Below are positions 9,751-17,952 of a DNA stretch of 64,000 bases, piece after piece (position 1 is the first letter of the stretch; each line of letters opens with the position of its first letter). Location: NCBI RefSeq assembly GCF_000426485.1, contig NZ_AUFL01000012.1:117201-181200 (forward strand). Reading direction: 5' to 3'. Both the position numbers and the translations under genes were made by a program. The DNA comes from Indolivaga capnocytophagoides DSM 22835 (GTDB lineage Bacteria; Bacteroidota; Bacteroidia; Bacteroidales; Dysgonomonadaceae). The notes under the pieces are model-generated. The model was not told the DNA's origin, did not search any database, and worked only from the letters and a program-made list of their open reading frames with translations.

Positions 9751-9763
9751 AGGACTGAGACCT
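9751..9763. repeat. Dispersed palindrome copy (AGGACTGAGACCT)
   Basis: A copy of AGGTCTNAGACCT with one arm mismatch, followed by a T-rich stretch and TTTACTTA, as in the copies at 11450 and 21520. It lies about 84 bp before the start of the YhcH-like gene. Confidence 0.55.
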
Positions 9764-9814
9764 TACTTTCATTTACTTATATCTAAAATAGGAGAACTTA
9801 TTGCAAATATTTCC

Positions 9815-9822
9815 TATTTTTG
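9815..9822 (+). promoter_or_regulatory. Probable -7 box of yhcH-manA
   Basis: TATTTTTG fits the Bacteroidota -7 consensus TAnnTTTG and lies 24 bp before the ATG at 9847. A clean TTTG -33 box is not visible at the usual distance. Confidence 0.45.
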
Positions 9823-9846
9823 TATAAATCATAATATTTTACAACC

Positions 9847-10296
9847 ATGATAATAGATAACCTTTCGAAACTAACAGAGTACGAAACACTAAATCCTCAT
9901 TTTGGCAAAGCTATCAAGTTTATACAATCATTGGACTTAAAAAATCCTGAGCTCGGAAAATTCGAGATTGACGGAAAGAATGTATTTGCAAGCATTAGCG
10001 AAAGCAAATTAAAAACACCCGAACAAGCGAAACTTGAAGTACATAACAACTACATAGATATACAGATACCTATCTCGAAGGCTGAAGGTTTCGGTTGGAC
10101 TGGAAGAAGTGAACTGACAAAAGAAGCTGCTCCTTTCGATGAAACAAAAGATATCCAATTTTTTGAAGACAAGCCAACACTAAATTTCGATTTGCAGCCC
10201 GGCAATTTTGCAATTTTCTTTCCTCAGGATGGACATGCCCCCTGCATCGGAGAAGGTATAGTCATAAAGATCGTTATCAAAATTAAAGTACAATAA
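9847..10296 (+). CDS. YhcH/YjgK/YiaL family sugar-metabolism protein
   Basis: 149 residues, cupin-like DUF386 fold. Family hallmarks visible are VHNNYIDIQIPISKAEGFGW (about residues 66-85) and the C-terminal FAIFFPQDGHAPCIGEG, where acidic and histidine residues coordinate metal. Relatives act on sialic-acid or other sugar intermediates, often as anomerases or isomerase partners. It sits 4 bp upstream of manA, which supports a role in hexose-phosphate handling. Exact substrate unknown. Confidence 0.88.
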   Translation: MIIDNLSKLTEYETLNPHFGKAIKFIQSLDLKNPELGKFEIDGKNVFASISESKLKTPEQAKLEVHNNYIDIQIPISKAEGFGWTGRSELTKEAAPFDETKDIQFFEDKPTLNFDLQPGNFAIFFPQDGHAPCIGEGIVIKIVIKIKVQ

Positions 10297-10300
10297 AAAT

Positions 10301-11278
10301 ATGAGTTTATATCCATTAAAATTCGATCCTATTCTTAAATCAATTATTTGGGGAGGTTCGGATATATGTAAATTTAAAGGAATAGAACCTCAACAGGACG
10401 GTATCGGCGAAAGTTGGGAAGTGTCGGGCGTTGAAGGGAATATTTCCGTTGTAGACAGTGGTTCCGAAAAAGGTAAAAACCTTCAGGATCTGATAGCCGA
10501 GTATAAAGAACATCTGGTAGGAAAGCACAATTTCGAAAAGTTCGGAACTACCTTTCCTCTACTCATTAAGTTTATAGATGCCAGAGATAATCTGTCAATC
10601 CAGGTACATCCCGATGATGTTTTGGCAAAACAAAGACATAATTCGTTCGGAAAAACCGAAATGTGGTATGTGATAAATGCTGCTCCCGGAGCTTTCTTAT
10701 ACTCGGGATTCGAAAAACAGCTAACACCCGACGGATATGTAAAAAGTATCGAAGACAATACATTTGTAGACTATCTGGCTAAACACGATGTAAAGAAAGG
10801 TGATTCGTTCTTCCTTCCGGCAGGCCGTGTACATGCTATCGGATCAGGTACTTTCATCGCTGAGATACAACAAACATCTAATATTACCTATCGTATCTAC
10901 GATTACAATCGCAAGGATGCTAATGGTAACGGACGGGAATTGCATACTGAATTGGCAAAAGATGCTATCGATTACAAATTGTACGACAGCTATCAGTTGA
11001 GTTACATTCATAAAGAAAATACACCTGTACAACTGGAGTCTTGCCAATACTTTACAACCAATCTGTTAGAATTGGATAAAGCCGTTATTTTTGATCAAAG
11101 CAATAAAGATTCTTTCATCATATATATATGTATGGACGGAGCTTGCCAGATCGAAGACGGAAGCAATACCAAAGTGGATGTAAAACAAGGAACAACGGTA
11201 CTTATTCCGGCTGCTAATGCTGCCAAAATAACTATTACCCCTAAAGGGTTTGTTCAATTATTGGAAACATTTGCATAA
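10301..11278 (+). CDS. manA: Mannose-6-phosphate isomerase, class I
   Basis: Zinc enzyme interconverting mannose-6-phosphate and fructose-6-phosphate. The 325 residues show the N-terminal LKEIIWGG-like LKSIIWGGSDICKFKG, the metal-binding LSIQVHPDD (about 97-105) with the downstream KTEMWYV glutamate, and FLPAGRVHAIGSGTFIAEIQQTSNITYRIYDY-type core residues (His and Arg near 180-200). It is the short form of the family. It follows the YhcH-like gene at 4 bp and ends in a clear terminator, so the two form a transcription unit. Confidence 0.93.
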   Translation: MSLYPLKFDPILKSIIWGGSDICKFKGIEPQQDGIGESWEVSGVEGNISVVDSGSEKGKNLQDLIAEYKEHLVGKHNFEKFGTTFPLLIKFIDARDNLSIQVHPDDVLAKQRHNSFGKTEMWYVINAAPGAFLYSGFEKQLTPDGYVKSIEDNTFVDYLAKHDVKKGDSFFLPAGRVHAIGSGTFIAEIQQTSNITYRIYDYNRKDANGNGRELHTELAKDAIDYKLYDSYQLSYIHKENTPVQLESCQYFTTNLLELDKAVIFDQSNKDSFIIYICMDGACQIEDGSNTKVDVKQGTTVLIPAANAAKITITPKGFVQLLETFA

Positions 11279-11297
11279 ACAGTATTGATACCATAAA

Positions 11298-11330
11298 CAA
11301 AGAGGGGAAAATAAGATTTTTCCCTCTTTG
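11298..11330 (+). terminator. Rho-independent terminator after manA
   Basis: The CAAAGAGGG left arm (11298-11306) pairs with CCCTCTTTG (11322-11330) across an A/T-rich interior. It lies 20 bp after the manA stop. The downstream T tract is poor, but the hairpin itself is strong. Confidence 0.7.
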
Positions 11331-11382
11331 CCGTTTAGAGACTCTGTTCTCTCAATTTTCATGTATTTGCGTTGAAATACAG

Positions 11383-11448
11383 ATTCGACTCAACTATTGA
11401 GTCAAATATTTGTTGTACATTTAAGTCGATAAAGTCATTGAGTCGAAT
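11383..11448. repeat. 11-bp inverted repeat ATTCGACTCAA / TTGAGTCGAAT
   Basis: Perfect arms at 11383-11393 and 11438-11448, 44 bp apart. Extra partial copies of the arm motif lie in between (TTGAGTCAAA and AAGTCGATAAAGTC), so GAGTC/AGTCG recurs four times in 70 bp. It is immediately followed by a palindrome copy. Confidence 0.7.
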
Positions 11449-11449
11449 A

Positions 11450-11462
11450 AGGTCACAGACCT
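11450..11462. repeat. Dispersed palindrome copy (AGGTCACAGACCT)
   Basis: Perfect GGTC-N3-GACC core, followed by a T run and TTTACTTA as in the copies at 9751 and 21520. It lies in the gap before hemH. Confidence 0.7.
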
Positions 11463-11504
11463 TTTTTATTTACTTACATCTTAAAAGTCATTATTTCTTA
11501 GGCA

Positions 11505-11553
11505 TGGGAGTCTACTCCCAGACCCAAAGTATGTCTAACAATAGTCTGAGACT
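11505..11553. repeat. Hairpin TGGGAG/CTCCCA plus AGTCTGAGACT
   Basis: TGGGAG-TCTA-CTCCCA (11505-11520) is a perfect short hairpin. AGTCTGAGACT (11543-11553) is a palindrome like the dispersed family but with shortened arms, ending 17 bp before the hemH start. Both are in the hemH leader. Confidence 0.55.
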
Positions 11554-11570
11554 TTAATTTATATATCAAA

Positions 11571-12542
11571 ATGCGAGGTATCTTAATTTTAAATACAGGA
11601 AGTCCAAAAACAAAAAATCGTGAAGATGTAAAGTTTTTTATCGGAGCTATGCTATCCGATCCGTTGGTGTTATCAACTGTCCCTAATTGGTTCAGGGATA
11701 CATTAGCTAAGCGGATTATCGCTCCGTTGCGTGCTTCAAATTCAGCTTCGCACTACGAACTCATCTGGGATAATGAACACAATGAGTCACCTTTGATATA
11801 CAACTCTCTACAATTAGCTGAAAAAATAGAATCAAGCACTGGGCTACCAACGGAAGTAGCAATGCGTTATGGATCACCTTCGATACTCGATGCATTTACC
11901 CGTCTGAAACAAAAATGTGCTACACTGCATGAAGTAATTGTAGTACCTATGTTTCCACAATATGCCCAATCATCTTATCAGACGGCTGTTGATGAAGTCG
12001 GACGCTGTTTTATGAGCAAACCGCAGTCATTCAGAATAAAATTCATCGAGCCTTATTTCAACAAACCCGAATATATATCAGCATTAGCTGATAGTATACG
12101 TCCGTTTACCGAAAAAGGTTATGATAAGCTCGTATTCAGTTTTCACAGCTTGCCTATAGCTCATGTCGAAATAGGATGGAAGAAAGGAAAAGACTTTGAT
12201 TATGTGTTTCAGGTGAAAGAAACCGTGAGATTAGTAACAAAAGAACTAGGCATCGATCCGAAAAAAAACCGTATAGTATATTCTTCTGCAATCGGACGCA
12301 AATGGCTCAAGCCTGATCTCGAAGAAACGATGAAACAGCTTGCCGAATCGGGTACTAAAAAAGTGATCGCACTCACTGCCGGATTTCCTGCCGATAACCT
12401 CGAGTCGCTCTATGATATAGATATCGTGGCAAGGGAGGCTTTCGAAAGTAATGGAGGCAAAGAATTTTATTTCGTTCCGGGACTTAATGCAGAAGATTTC
12501 TGGGTAGAAGGACTAGTCAAAATCATATCTTCAAAAATTTAA
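11571..12542 (+). CDS. hemH: Ferrochelatase
   Basis: Inserts ferrous iron into protoporphyrin IX, the last step of haem synthesis. The 323 residues show the N-terminal ILILNTGSP, a central VVPMFPQYAQSSYQTAVDEV-type region, and the signature VFSFHSLPIAHVE, whose histidine is the conserved catalytic/metal residue (near 195). A second conserved acidic segment, AGFPADNLESLYDIDI, is present near 280. Length fits the bacterial soluble form. It appears monocistronic. Confidence 0.95.
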   Translation: MRGILILNTGSPKTKNREDVKFFIGAMLSDPLVLSTVPNWFRDTLAKRIIAPLRASNSASHYELIWDNEHNESPLIYNSLQLAEKIESSTGLPTEVAMRYGSPSILDAFTRLKQKCATLHEVIVVPMFPQYAQSSYQTAVDEVGRCFMSKPQSFRIKFIEPYFNKPEYISALADSIRPFTEKGYDKLVFSFHSLPIAHVEIGWKKGKDFDYVFQVKETVRLVTKELGIDPKKNRIVYSSAIGRKWLKPDLEETMKQLAESGTKKVIALTAGFPADNLESLYDIDIVAREAFESNGGKEFYFVPGLNAEDFWVEGLVKIISSKI

Positions 12543-12553
12543 GATCTCAGATC
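12543..12553. repeat. Palindrome variant GATCTCAGATC
   Basis: It abuts the hemH stop codon. GATCT-C-AGATC differs from GGTCT-C-AGACC by one matched change in each arm, so pairing is kept. A TTTTTCT stretch follows, so it may act as a weak terminator for hemH. Confidence 0.5.
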
Positions 12554-12696
12554 GTTTTTCTATTTTGGTAAATAGCAAAATCAAAATACAGTATTGAACA
12601 CTTTCTATTTTTTTAATTGAAAATATCGGAACTACAGAATCTCTTTAGATTTTGATATTAAGTTTGTAATATCAATAATGTAAAAATTTAGGTATT

Positions 12697-13146
12697 ATGA
12701 AGAGAGTAGGTATAATTCTGGCACTTTTAGCTATTGTTATCACATCATCAGCATTTGTTTTATTAAGAAATAAATATGTTTCGGTATCCGAACTTCCTAA
12801 AGAAGGGCAGGTATTTATTACATCTTATTTCAAAGGAAGCAACGTTCTTACGATAGAAGAACGTTGGAACGAATACAAAATACTGCTTAATGACGGAACC
12901 AAAATCAAACTCGATAAAAACGGAGTCTGGGACGATCTGGAAGGCGAACACACTCAGCTTCCTTCGACTGTATTAAACCTCCTGCCACGAAAGGCTGTCA
13001 GCTACATTCAAACGAATTTCAAAGAGTGGCATATAACAGATATGGAGAAAAAAAGATATGGTTATAAAATAGAGCTTATCAATGGAGCCTCGGATGTCGA
13101 AATAGAATTCAACAATGCCGGTGAAGTCCGGGATGTTGATTTTTAA
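12697..13146 (+). CDS. PepSY-like periplasmic protein 1
   Basis: 149 residues with an N-terminal hydrophobic signal (GIILALLAIVITSSAFVLL). Two PepSY-like repeats follow, each with the pattern 'helix, ..W.E.KI.L.DG..I..D..G.W' (residues about 30-85 and 90-149). This is the BLIP-like/DUF2874 architecture common in Bacteroidota. The paralog at 13338 and the convergent two-component system suggest an envelope-stress or sensing role, which is inference. It ends at a terminator. Confidence 0.85.
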   Translation: MKRVGIILALLAIVITSSAFVLLRNKYVSVSELPKEGQVFITSYFKGSNVLTIEERWNEYKILLNDGTKIKLDKNGVWDDLEGEHTQLPSTVLNLLPRKAVSYIQTNFKEWHITDMEKKRYGYKIELINGASDVEIEFNNAGEVRDVDF

Positions 13147-13171
13147 GACAAATAATCATTGAAATCAAGAG

Positions 13172-13207
13172 ATCCCGACCATCTAATTAAGTATCGGGAT
13201 ACTTTTG
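13172..13207 (+). terminator. Terminator after PepSY-like gene 1
   Basis: ATCCCGA (13172-13178) pairs with TCGGGAT (13194-13200) around a 15-nt loop and is followed by ACTTTTGGTTTT. It separates the two PepSY-like genes. Confidence 0.6.
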
Positions 13208-13252
13208 GTTTTAGGTTAAAGAAATAAGTTTTATTATTTTTGTTCAAAACTA

Positions 13253-13265
13253 ATGTCTCAGACCT
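13253..13265. repeat. Dispersed palindrome copy (ATGTCTCAGACCT)
   Basis: A copy with one arm change, followed by ATTT as in the 38096 and 53566 copies. It is 18-30 bp downstream of a TATTTTTG element (13235-13242) and 73 bp before the next start codon. Confidence 0.55.
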
Positions 13266-13337
13266 ATTTATGATTTTGGGTACAAAGAAATAGCCAAATT
13301 CTGTTATAAACTAAATATTTTCCGCAACTTACTACTC

Positions 13338-13772
13338 TTGAAATTATATATTTACATACTGGTTGCCCTGTTAAGTTTAGCTTCAGCTATGGAAGCCAAA
13401 CAAAAAGAAAAGGATCGCAGCGTATTGCCCCAAAAGGCAATACTTTTTCTCGATACCCATTTCCCTGATATACAAATTAAAAAGATTAAGTACGAACGGG
13501 ATGATCAGGAATATGAAGTAGAACTACGAAGCGGGCATGAAATAGAATTTGATGGTAACGGTAATTGGACAGAGATAGAAGGCGAATACAGTCCGCTACC
13601 TAAATCGGTAATAGACCTAATCCCGAATAAAATAGCTGTATATATATCCCGAAACTATCCGAGACGTCCGATTGTCCAAATCAAACGAAAGAAATACGGA
13701 TACAGAGTTGATTTATCGAATTCGGCAGAATTGATGTTCAGTCACAACGGCGATTTTCTGGGAAAAGATTAA
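13338..13772 (+). CDS. PepSY-like periplasmic protein 2 (TTG start)
   Basis: 144 residues, paralogous to the protein at 12697. The chosen TTG start gives a good signal peptide (LYIYILVALLSLASAMEAK). The next in-frame ATG would remove it, so TTG is preferred. Two PepSY-like repeats carry YEVEL.SG.EIEFDGNGNWTEIEG near 55-77 and KKYGYRVDLS near 125. Its stop overlaps the histidine-kinase stop by 4 bp in convergent orientation. Confidence 0.83.
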   Translation: MKLYIYILVALLSLASAMEAKQKEKDRSVLPQKAILFLDTHFPDIQIKKIKYERDDQEYEVELRSGHEIEFDGNGNWTEIEGEYSPLPKSVIDLIPNKIAVYISRNYPRRPIVQIKRKKYGYRVDLSNSAELMFSHNGDFLGKD

Positions 13773-15037
13773 TGTTTGTAGAATATAATCTCAATACGGA
13801 ATACCCTATCCATGGGAAATGAATAAGATACACCAAATCCGTTTTTATCACAAATAGACTTCACCAGATTCAGTCCTAAACCTATTGAATCTTTAGATTT
13901 ATTGCTCACCATACGGTCAAAAAGATTTTCTTTGTTTTCTTGAGGAAGACAACTGTTTTCGATAATCAGCTTATCGTCTGACAACTGGATTTTTACAAAA
14001 CCTTCGTTTGTATTATGCCGGATAGCGTTTACCAGCAAATTGGAGATCAGAATATCAGACAGAGTTAGATCCATGTCAATAAATAAATCGTCACACGCAA
14101 TATCGACAGTTATGGCTTTAGCATCAATCAGCTCTTCGATATTTTCGAGAAAGTCTGTTATTACCTGTTTCACATTTACTTTTACGATATCCTGAAACTG
14201 ATCATTTCTGATTTTTGTGAGTAGCAGCAAAGACTTATTCAAATTCGACAATCTCGATACGGCATTCGATATCACCGAAAGAGATACAATGGAGTCTTTA
14301 TCTAGCGTATGCTGCTGACGGATAATATCTATTCTCGATTTAATGATAGCCAGAGGAGTCTGCATTTCATGTGAAATATCTTCAGAAAAATTCTTCGTAT
14401 TTTCATAATCCGAGTTGATTTTCCCTACCATTTTATTGACCACCTCATTAAGCTTATCAAACTCTTTTATACCCGAATTAGTGAGGCTCAGATTACGGCC
14501 TATTTCCAGATCATAGTCATCAAGCTTTTCTAAAGTATCATTAAACGGAGACCAGACTTTTTTCTTCAGGTAGAAATCGACCAGATAAGTAAAGACAAAA
14601 AACAGGAGAAACAAAGCCAGGATAGAGCCTATCAAAACATATAAAAGATCGCCGAACTCAAATGTCTGCTGATTGACATTCACCAGATGCAGCCTGTTTT
14701 TATATTCAATAGTAAAATACAATTGACGATAAGGAAGAAAAGCCCCTGAATTTTCGTTATATAGCAAGGTATCTTTTATTCCCAAAGGATAATTGTCGGT
14801 AGGATTTATAATCCTCTGCTCGACCCTTTGAGGCTGAATGACCGAGGTTGTAAACTCAATCATAGTATCATTCAACGCTACATAATTTTCGATACGGGTT
14901 TTGTATTCGTAAAGTATCTGGTCGGTAGATTGGTGAATGAATATTTTGAAAATAAAGAATATAGACACTCCCCCCAGAATCATAATAGAAAACAGGGTCA
15001 GTAAAAGATATTTACGTATAACATGAAACAGTCTCAT
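13769..15037 (-). CDS. Sensor histidine kinase
   Basis: 422 residues: transmembrane helix at about 12-33, an extracytoplasmic sensor of about 95 residues, second helix at about 132-155, a linker, HisKA with phospho-acceptor H223 in EDISHEMQTPLA, then the HATPase with N-box NAIRHNTNEG and G box IGLGLNLVKS. It overlaps the response regulator by 4 bp (ATGA), so the two are translated together. The architecture resembles the RprX class of Bacteroides. Its convergence with two PepSY-like genes suggests, but does not show, that these are targets. Confidence 0.93.
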   Translation of the reverse strand: MRLFHVIRKYLLLTLFSIMILGGVSIFFIFKIFIHQSTDQILYEYKTRIENYVALNDTMIEFTTSVIQPQRVEQRIINPTDNYPLGIKDTLLYNENSGAFLPYRQLYFTIEYKNRLHLVNVNQQTFEFGDLLYVLIGSILALFLLFFVFTYLVDFYLKKKVWSPFNDTLEKLDDYDLEIGRNLSLTNSGIKEFDKLNEVVNKMVGKINSDYENTKNFSEDISHEMQTPLAIIKSRIDIIRQQHTLDKDSIVSLSVISNAVSRLSNLNKSLLLLTKIRNDQFQDIVKVNVKQVITDFLENIEELIDAKAITVDIACDDLFIDMDLTLSDILISNLLVNAIRHNTNEGFVKIQLSDDKLIIENSCLPQENKENLFDRMVSNKSKDSIGLGLNLVKSICDKNGFGVSYSFPMDRVFRIEIIFYKH

Positions 15038-15714
15038 CTCTCTCCAAACTGATAACCGATACCATATACCGTATGAATATAGTCAATAGAACCGGCATCG
15101 ATCAGCTTCTTCCTCAGATTTTTTATATGAGTGTAGATAAAATCATACGAATCTGCCATCAGGCTCATATTATCGCCCCACAAATGCTCGGCTATAGCCT
15201 CTTTGTCTAATACTTTCGACTGGTTGGTGATAAAATAAAGCAGCAGATCGTATTCTTTCTTAGTCAGTACGATTTCTTTGCCAGATACAGTTACTTTACG
15301 ACTGTCGAAAGTAATCTGTATTTCATTATAATCAAGAGTATTTCCTCCTTTAAAGTTCCGCCTGCGGATAATCGACTTTATACGCGCATTAAGTTCCGAA
15401 AGGTGAAAAGGCTTAGTCAGATAATCGTCTGCACCGATATCTAATCCGACCAACTTATCATCCAGTGAATTTTTTGCCGAAATAATTATTACACCGGCTT
15501 CCGTATCTTTTTGTTTTAATAAACGGATCAGATCCAGTCCGCTTCCTCCGGGCAGGGTGATATCTATTATCAGGCAGTCATAATTATAGAGAGAGACTTT
15601 GTCTTCTCCTTCGATATAATCAGAAGCTGTTTCGATGGCAAAACCTTCCGATTGCAGATATGTAACAATAGACTCCTGCAAATCAATTTCATCTTCGACT
15701 AACAGTAGTTTCAT
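15034..15714 (-). CDS. OmpR-family response regulator
   Basis: 226 residues. The receiver domain has acidic pocket VEDE near residue 7, phospho-acceptor D51 in LIIDITLPGGSG, and the conserved lysine in SAKNS near 101. The C-terminal winged helix ends in the typical SYDFIYTHIKNLRKKL...IHTVYGIGYQF. It is the partner of the kinase that follows at a 4-bp overlap. It starts 21 bp from the gldH stop on the same strand, so it may belong to the longer minus-strand operon. Confidence 0.94.
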   Translation of the reverse strand: MKLLLVEDEIDLQESIVTYLQSEGFAIETASDYIEGEDKVSLYNYDCLIIDITLPGGSGLDLIRLLKQKDTEAGVIIISAKNSLDDKLVGLDIGADDYLTKPFHLSELNARIKSIIRRRNFKGGNTLDYNEIQITFDSRKVTVSGKEIVLTKKEYDLLLYFITNQSKVLDKEAIAEHLWGDNMSLMADSYDFIYTHIKNLRKKLIDAGSIDYIHTVYGIGYQFGER

Positions 15715-15735
15715 TTGAGATGTTGTTTTAGATTA

Positions 15736-16215
15736 TTATTCAGAGGGAACAATCTTAACTCCGATCTTTTCGATGCCCGACAAGGGCTCATCACTCATTC
15801 CCTGTACTATTTTCAATGTATAATTACGTTTATCCGTAAAGATAAATTTCTTTTTATACGCAACTGTCAATTGATATATAGATCCGAAACCGGCTCCGTA
15901 CCAGTTACCGTCTTTATCCGCTATTGTATATTCTATTTCATACGACACGGGCTTTTTCGATCCGAAATCATCGGCCGTATAAAACCAAATATTCTGGTAT
16001 CCGTAATTAGGATTATTTACAACAACCAAATCAATATCACAAGGAATACCGGTCAATATAGCAGTTGAGTCTATTTCGAAGGTCAAAGTGTCCAACCTGC
16101 TCCAGGTGCTGCCCTTTAACTGCTTAAAGTGATAATATGCCTCCCGATTGTTACACGAGAGACATATTAAAGATATTATTATAACACTGAGTGTGTATAT
16201 TGGCTTAAGCTTCAT
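15736..16215 (-). CDS. gldH: Gliding-motility lipoprotein GldH
   Basis: About 159 residues. The start is the ATG at 16213-16215 (MKLKPIYTL), which gives a proper lipoprotein signal with lipobox LICLSC. A longer upstream frame would run into ricT. The body is the beta-rich GldH domain with FEIDSTA and NYTLKIVQGM segments. GldH is an outer-membrane-associated lipoprotein required for gliding/type IX functions in Flavobacterium; many non-gliding Bacteroidales keep it. It overlaps the ricT stop by 11 bp, so it is translationally coupled. Confidence 0.88.
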   Translation of the reverse strand: MKLKPIYTLSVIIISLICLSCNNREAYYHFKQLKGSTWSRLDTLTFEIDSTAILTGIPCDIDLVVVNNPNYGYQNIWFYTADDFGSKKPVSYEIEYTIADKDGNWYGAGFGSIYQLTVAYKKKFIFTDKRNYTLKIVQGMSDEPLSGIEKIGVKIVPSE

Positions 16216-17833
16216 TCTGAGGGGTATTATCTTTTCCCTGATTATGGTTATCGTTATTCCTGTTTCTATTGCGATTGCGGTTATTACGACGATTGCGTTG
16301 CTGCTGGTCACCATTATTATTGGCATTAGCTTCTTCACGATTACCGTTCATTCGATGATTATTATTTGCATTGTTGGAAACACCAGGCTTCGAATCCCGA
16401 TCTCTATCCCTATTCCGGTTTGGATTCGGATTCGGATTTTGTCCTTGCGATTGATTCTCATTCTGAGGTTGACGCTTGTCTCGGTCACCTCTTATAACCT
16501 TTTTCTTTCCACCATTGCGTACTCCGCCTTTATTATCAAATCGATTGATATTTTCTTGTTCCAGAATATCTTTTGTGGTCGCTTTTTCCTGCACCTCATC
16601 TTCATCAACGGTTAGCTTCAACGGCTTATGACCACCCTTATTCATTCTTATAACCTCATACACCCTGTCTTTGGGTAACGATATAAGATTTGCCGCAAAA
16701 TTTTTGTCAGTCGAATAAGTCATCGTTCCCGACAAGATATCTGTTTTAAAATGGAAATAAGCACCGTCTTTGGTATCCAGAATAATATCTCTTGATGGCA
16801 ATTTCCGTTGAGCTTCTACATAAGCATCCACCTCATAATTAAGACAGCATTTCAGCTTTCCGCATTGTCCCGCCAATTTCTGGGGATTTAGTGATATATC
16901 CTGAAAGCGCGCTGCTGAAGTAGATACCGAAACAAAGTTAGACATCGAACTCGAACAGCAAAGCTCCCGGCCGCAAGGTCCGATACCTCCTACCCGTCCG
17001 GCTTCCTGACGTGCTCCGATTTGTTTCATTTCTATCTTTACACGGAATTTTTCAGCATACACTTTAATCAATTGCCGGAAATCGACACGTTCATCAGCAA
17101 TATAATAGAATATCGCTTTATTACCGTCTCCCTGATATTCCACATCACTGATTTTCATCTGTAATCCAAGCTCTTCGGCTATCTCTCGAGCCCGCAGCAT
17201 GGTCTTATGTTCCAATGCTTTTGCTTCATTGTATTTATCAAGATCCGCAGGTTTAGCCAATCGGTATATCCGTTTGTGCTCTCCGGGTTGAGCCCGATAA
17301 TTATTCTTACGCATCTGTAGAGGTACAAGCTTTCCGGTAAGAGTCACTTCTCCGATATCGTGTCCGGGGGTAGCCTCTACGGCAACGACATCCCCTTTAT
17401 ACAATTCGAGATTGTTACTGTTCAGATAATAGCCCTTTCGGGTATTCTTAAACTGAACCTCCACCATCTGAGAACTTGACTCAGCTTCAGGCAAATCGCT
17501 AAGCCAATCGAAAACCTCAAGCTTATGAGTCCCTTTGGTACAGCTGCACTTACTCTTTTTGGAACAGCCTCCGCAGCCTTTGCTTTCGGTCGATTTACTA
17601 CTGCCGCATCCACAGCCTTCTCCTGTCTTACAACCACACGCACCTCCGGGATTCTTTCCACATGTACAGATATTGTCGTCAGCCGAAGTACTCATTTTAA
17701 ATGTCACTTCAGGTTTTACTTCCGATTGATCTTTTCTATCATCTTTACATGTACATCCTATTGGGGTTTTGCAGGTTCCTTTGCAATCGTTTATACGTTT
17801 GCTTTCTCTATTGTGATTTAAACTGAACTCCAT
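16205..17833 (-). CDS. ricT: PSP1/RicT-like protein with Cys-rich head and Asn/Arg-rich tail
   Basis: 542 residues. The core (about 110-390) is the PSP1 domain of the RicT/YaaT family, with the cysteines in GGIGPCGRELCCSS and LAGQCGKLKCCLNYE that bind an iron-sulfur cluster in Bacillus RicT. The first 100 residues hold many cysteines in CKC, CGC and CGGC-type motifs, unlike the Bacillus protein. The last 110 are Asn/Arg/Asp low-complexity and resemble an RNA-binding disordered tail. In Bacillus the complex affects RNA maturation. Here it lies between holB and gldH, an arrangement I recognise from Bacteroidota. Confidence 0.88.
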   Translation of the reverse strand: MEFSLNHNRESKRINDCKGTCKTPIGCTCKDDRKDQSEVKPEVTFKMSTSADDNICTCGKNPGGACGCKTGEGCGCGSSKSTESKGCGGCSKKSKCSCTKGTHKLEVFDWLSDLPEAESSSQMVEVQFKNTRKGYYLNSNNLELYKGDVVAVEATPGHDIGEVTLTGKLVPLQMRKNNYRAQPGEHKRIYRLAKPADLDKYNEAKALEHKTMLRAREIAEELGLQMKISDVEYQGDGNKAIFYYIADERVDFRQLIKVYAEKFRVKIEMKQIGARQEAGRVGGIGPCGRELCCSSSMSNFVSVSTSAARFQDISLNPQKLAGQCGKLKCCLNYEVDAYVEAQRKLPSRDIILDTKDGAYFHFKTDILSGTMTYSTDKNFAANLISLPKDRVYEVIRMNKGGHKPLKLTVDEDEVQEKATTKDILEQENINRFDNKGGVRNGGKKKVIRGDRDKRQPQNENQSQGQNPNPNPNRNRDRDRDSKPGVSNNANNNHRMNGNREEANANNNGDQQQRNRRNNRNRNRNRNNDNHNQGKDNTPQNEA

Positions 17834-17952
17834 TATATATATTTAGATGTAAATAAAACAAAGTCCCTTTTCTCGACTTTGTGGGTTTATATTTTTTGAA
17901 CAAGCTCCGGACTCCGATAAATCGGGTGTCAGCTTGTCGAATATGTGAATTG

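Larger units (their letters stand above)
9497..9846. other. Intergenic region with palindromes and a promoter -7 element
   Basis: This divergent-promoter region between the FAD dehydrogenase and yhcH-like gene holds a degenerate palindrome copy (GATCACAGACCT near 9599-9610), a long inverted repeat (9661-9700), another palindrome copy (9751-9763) and a plausible -7 box TATTTTTG (9815-9822) before the plus-strand gene. No gene is visible. Confidence 0.6.
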
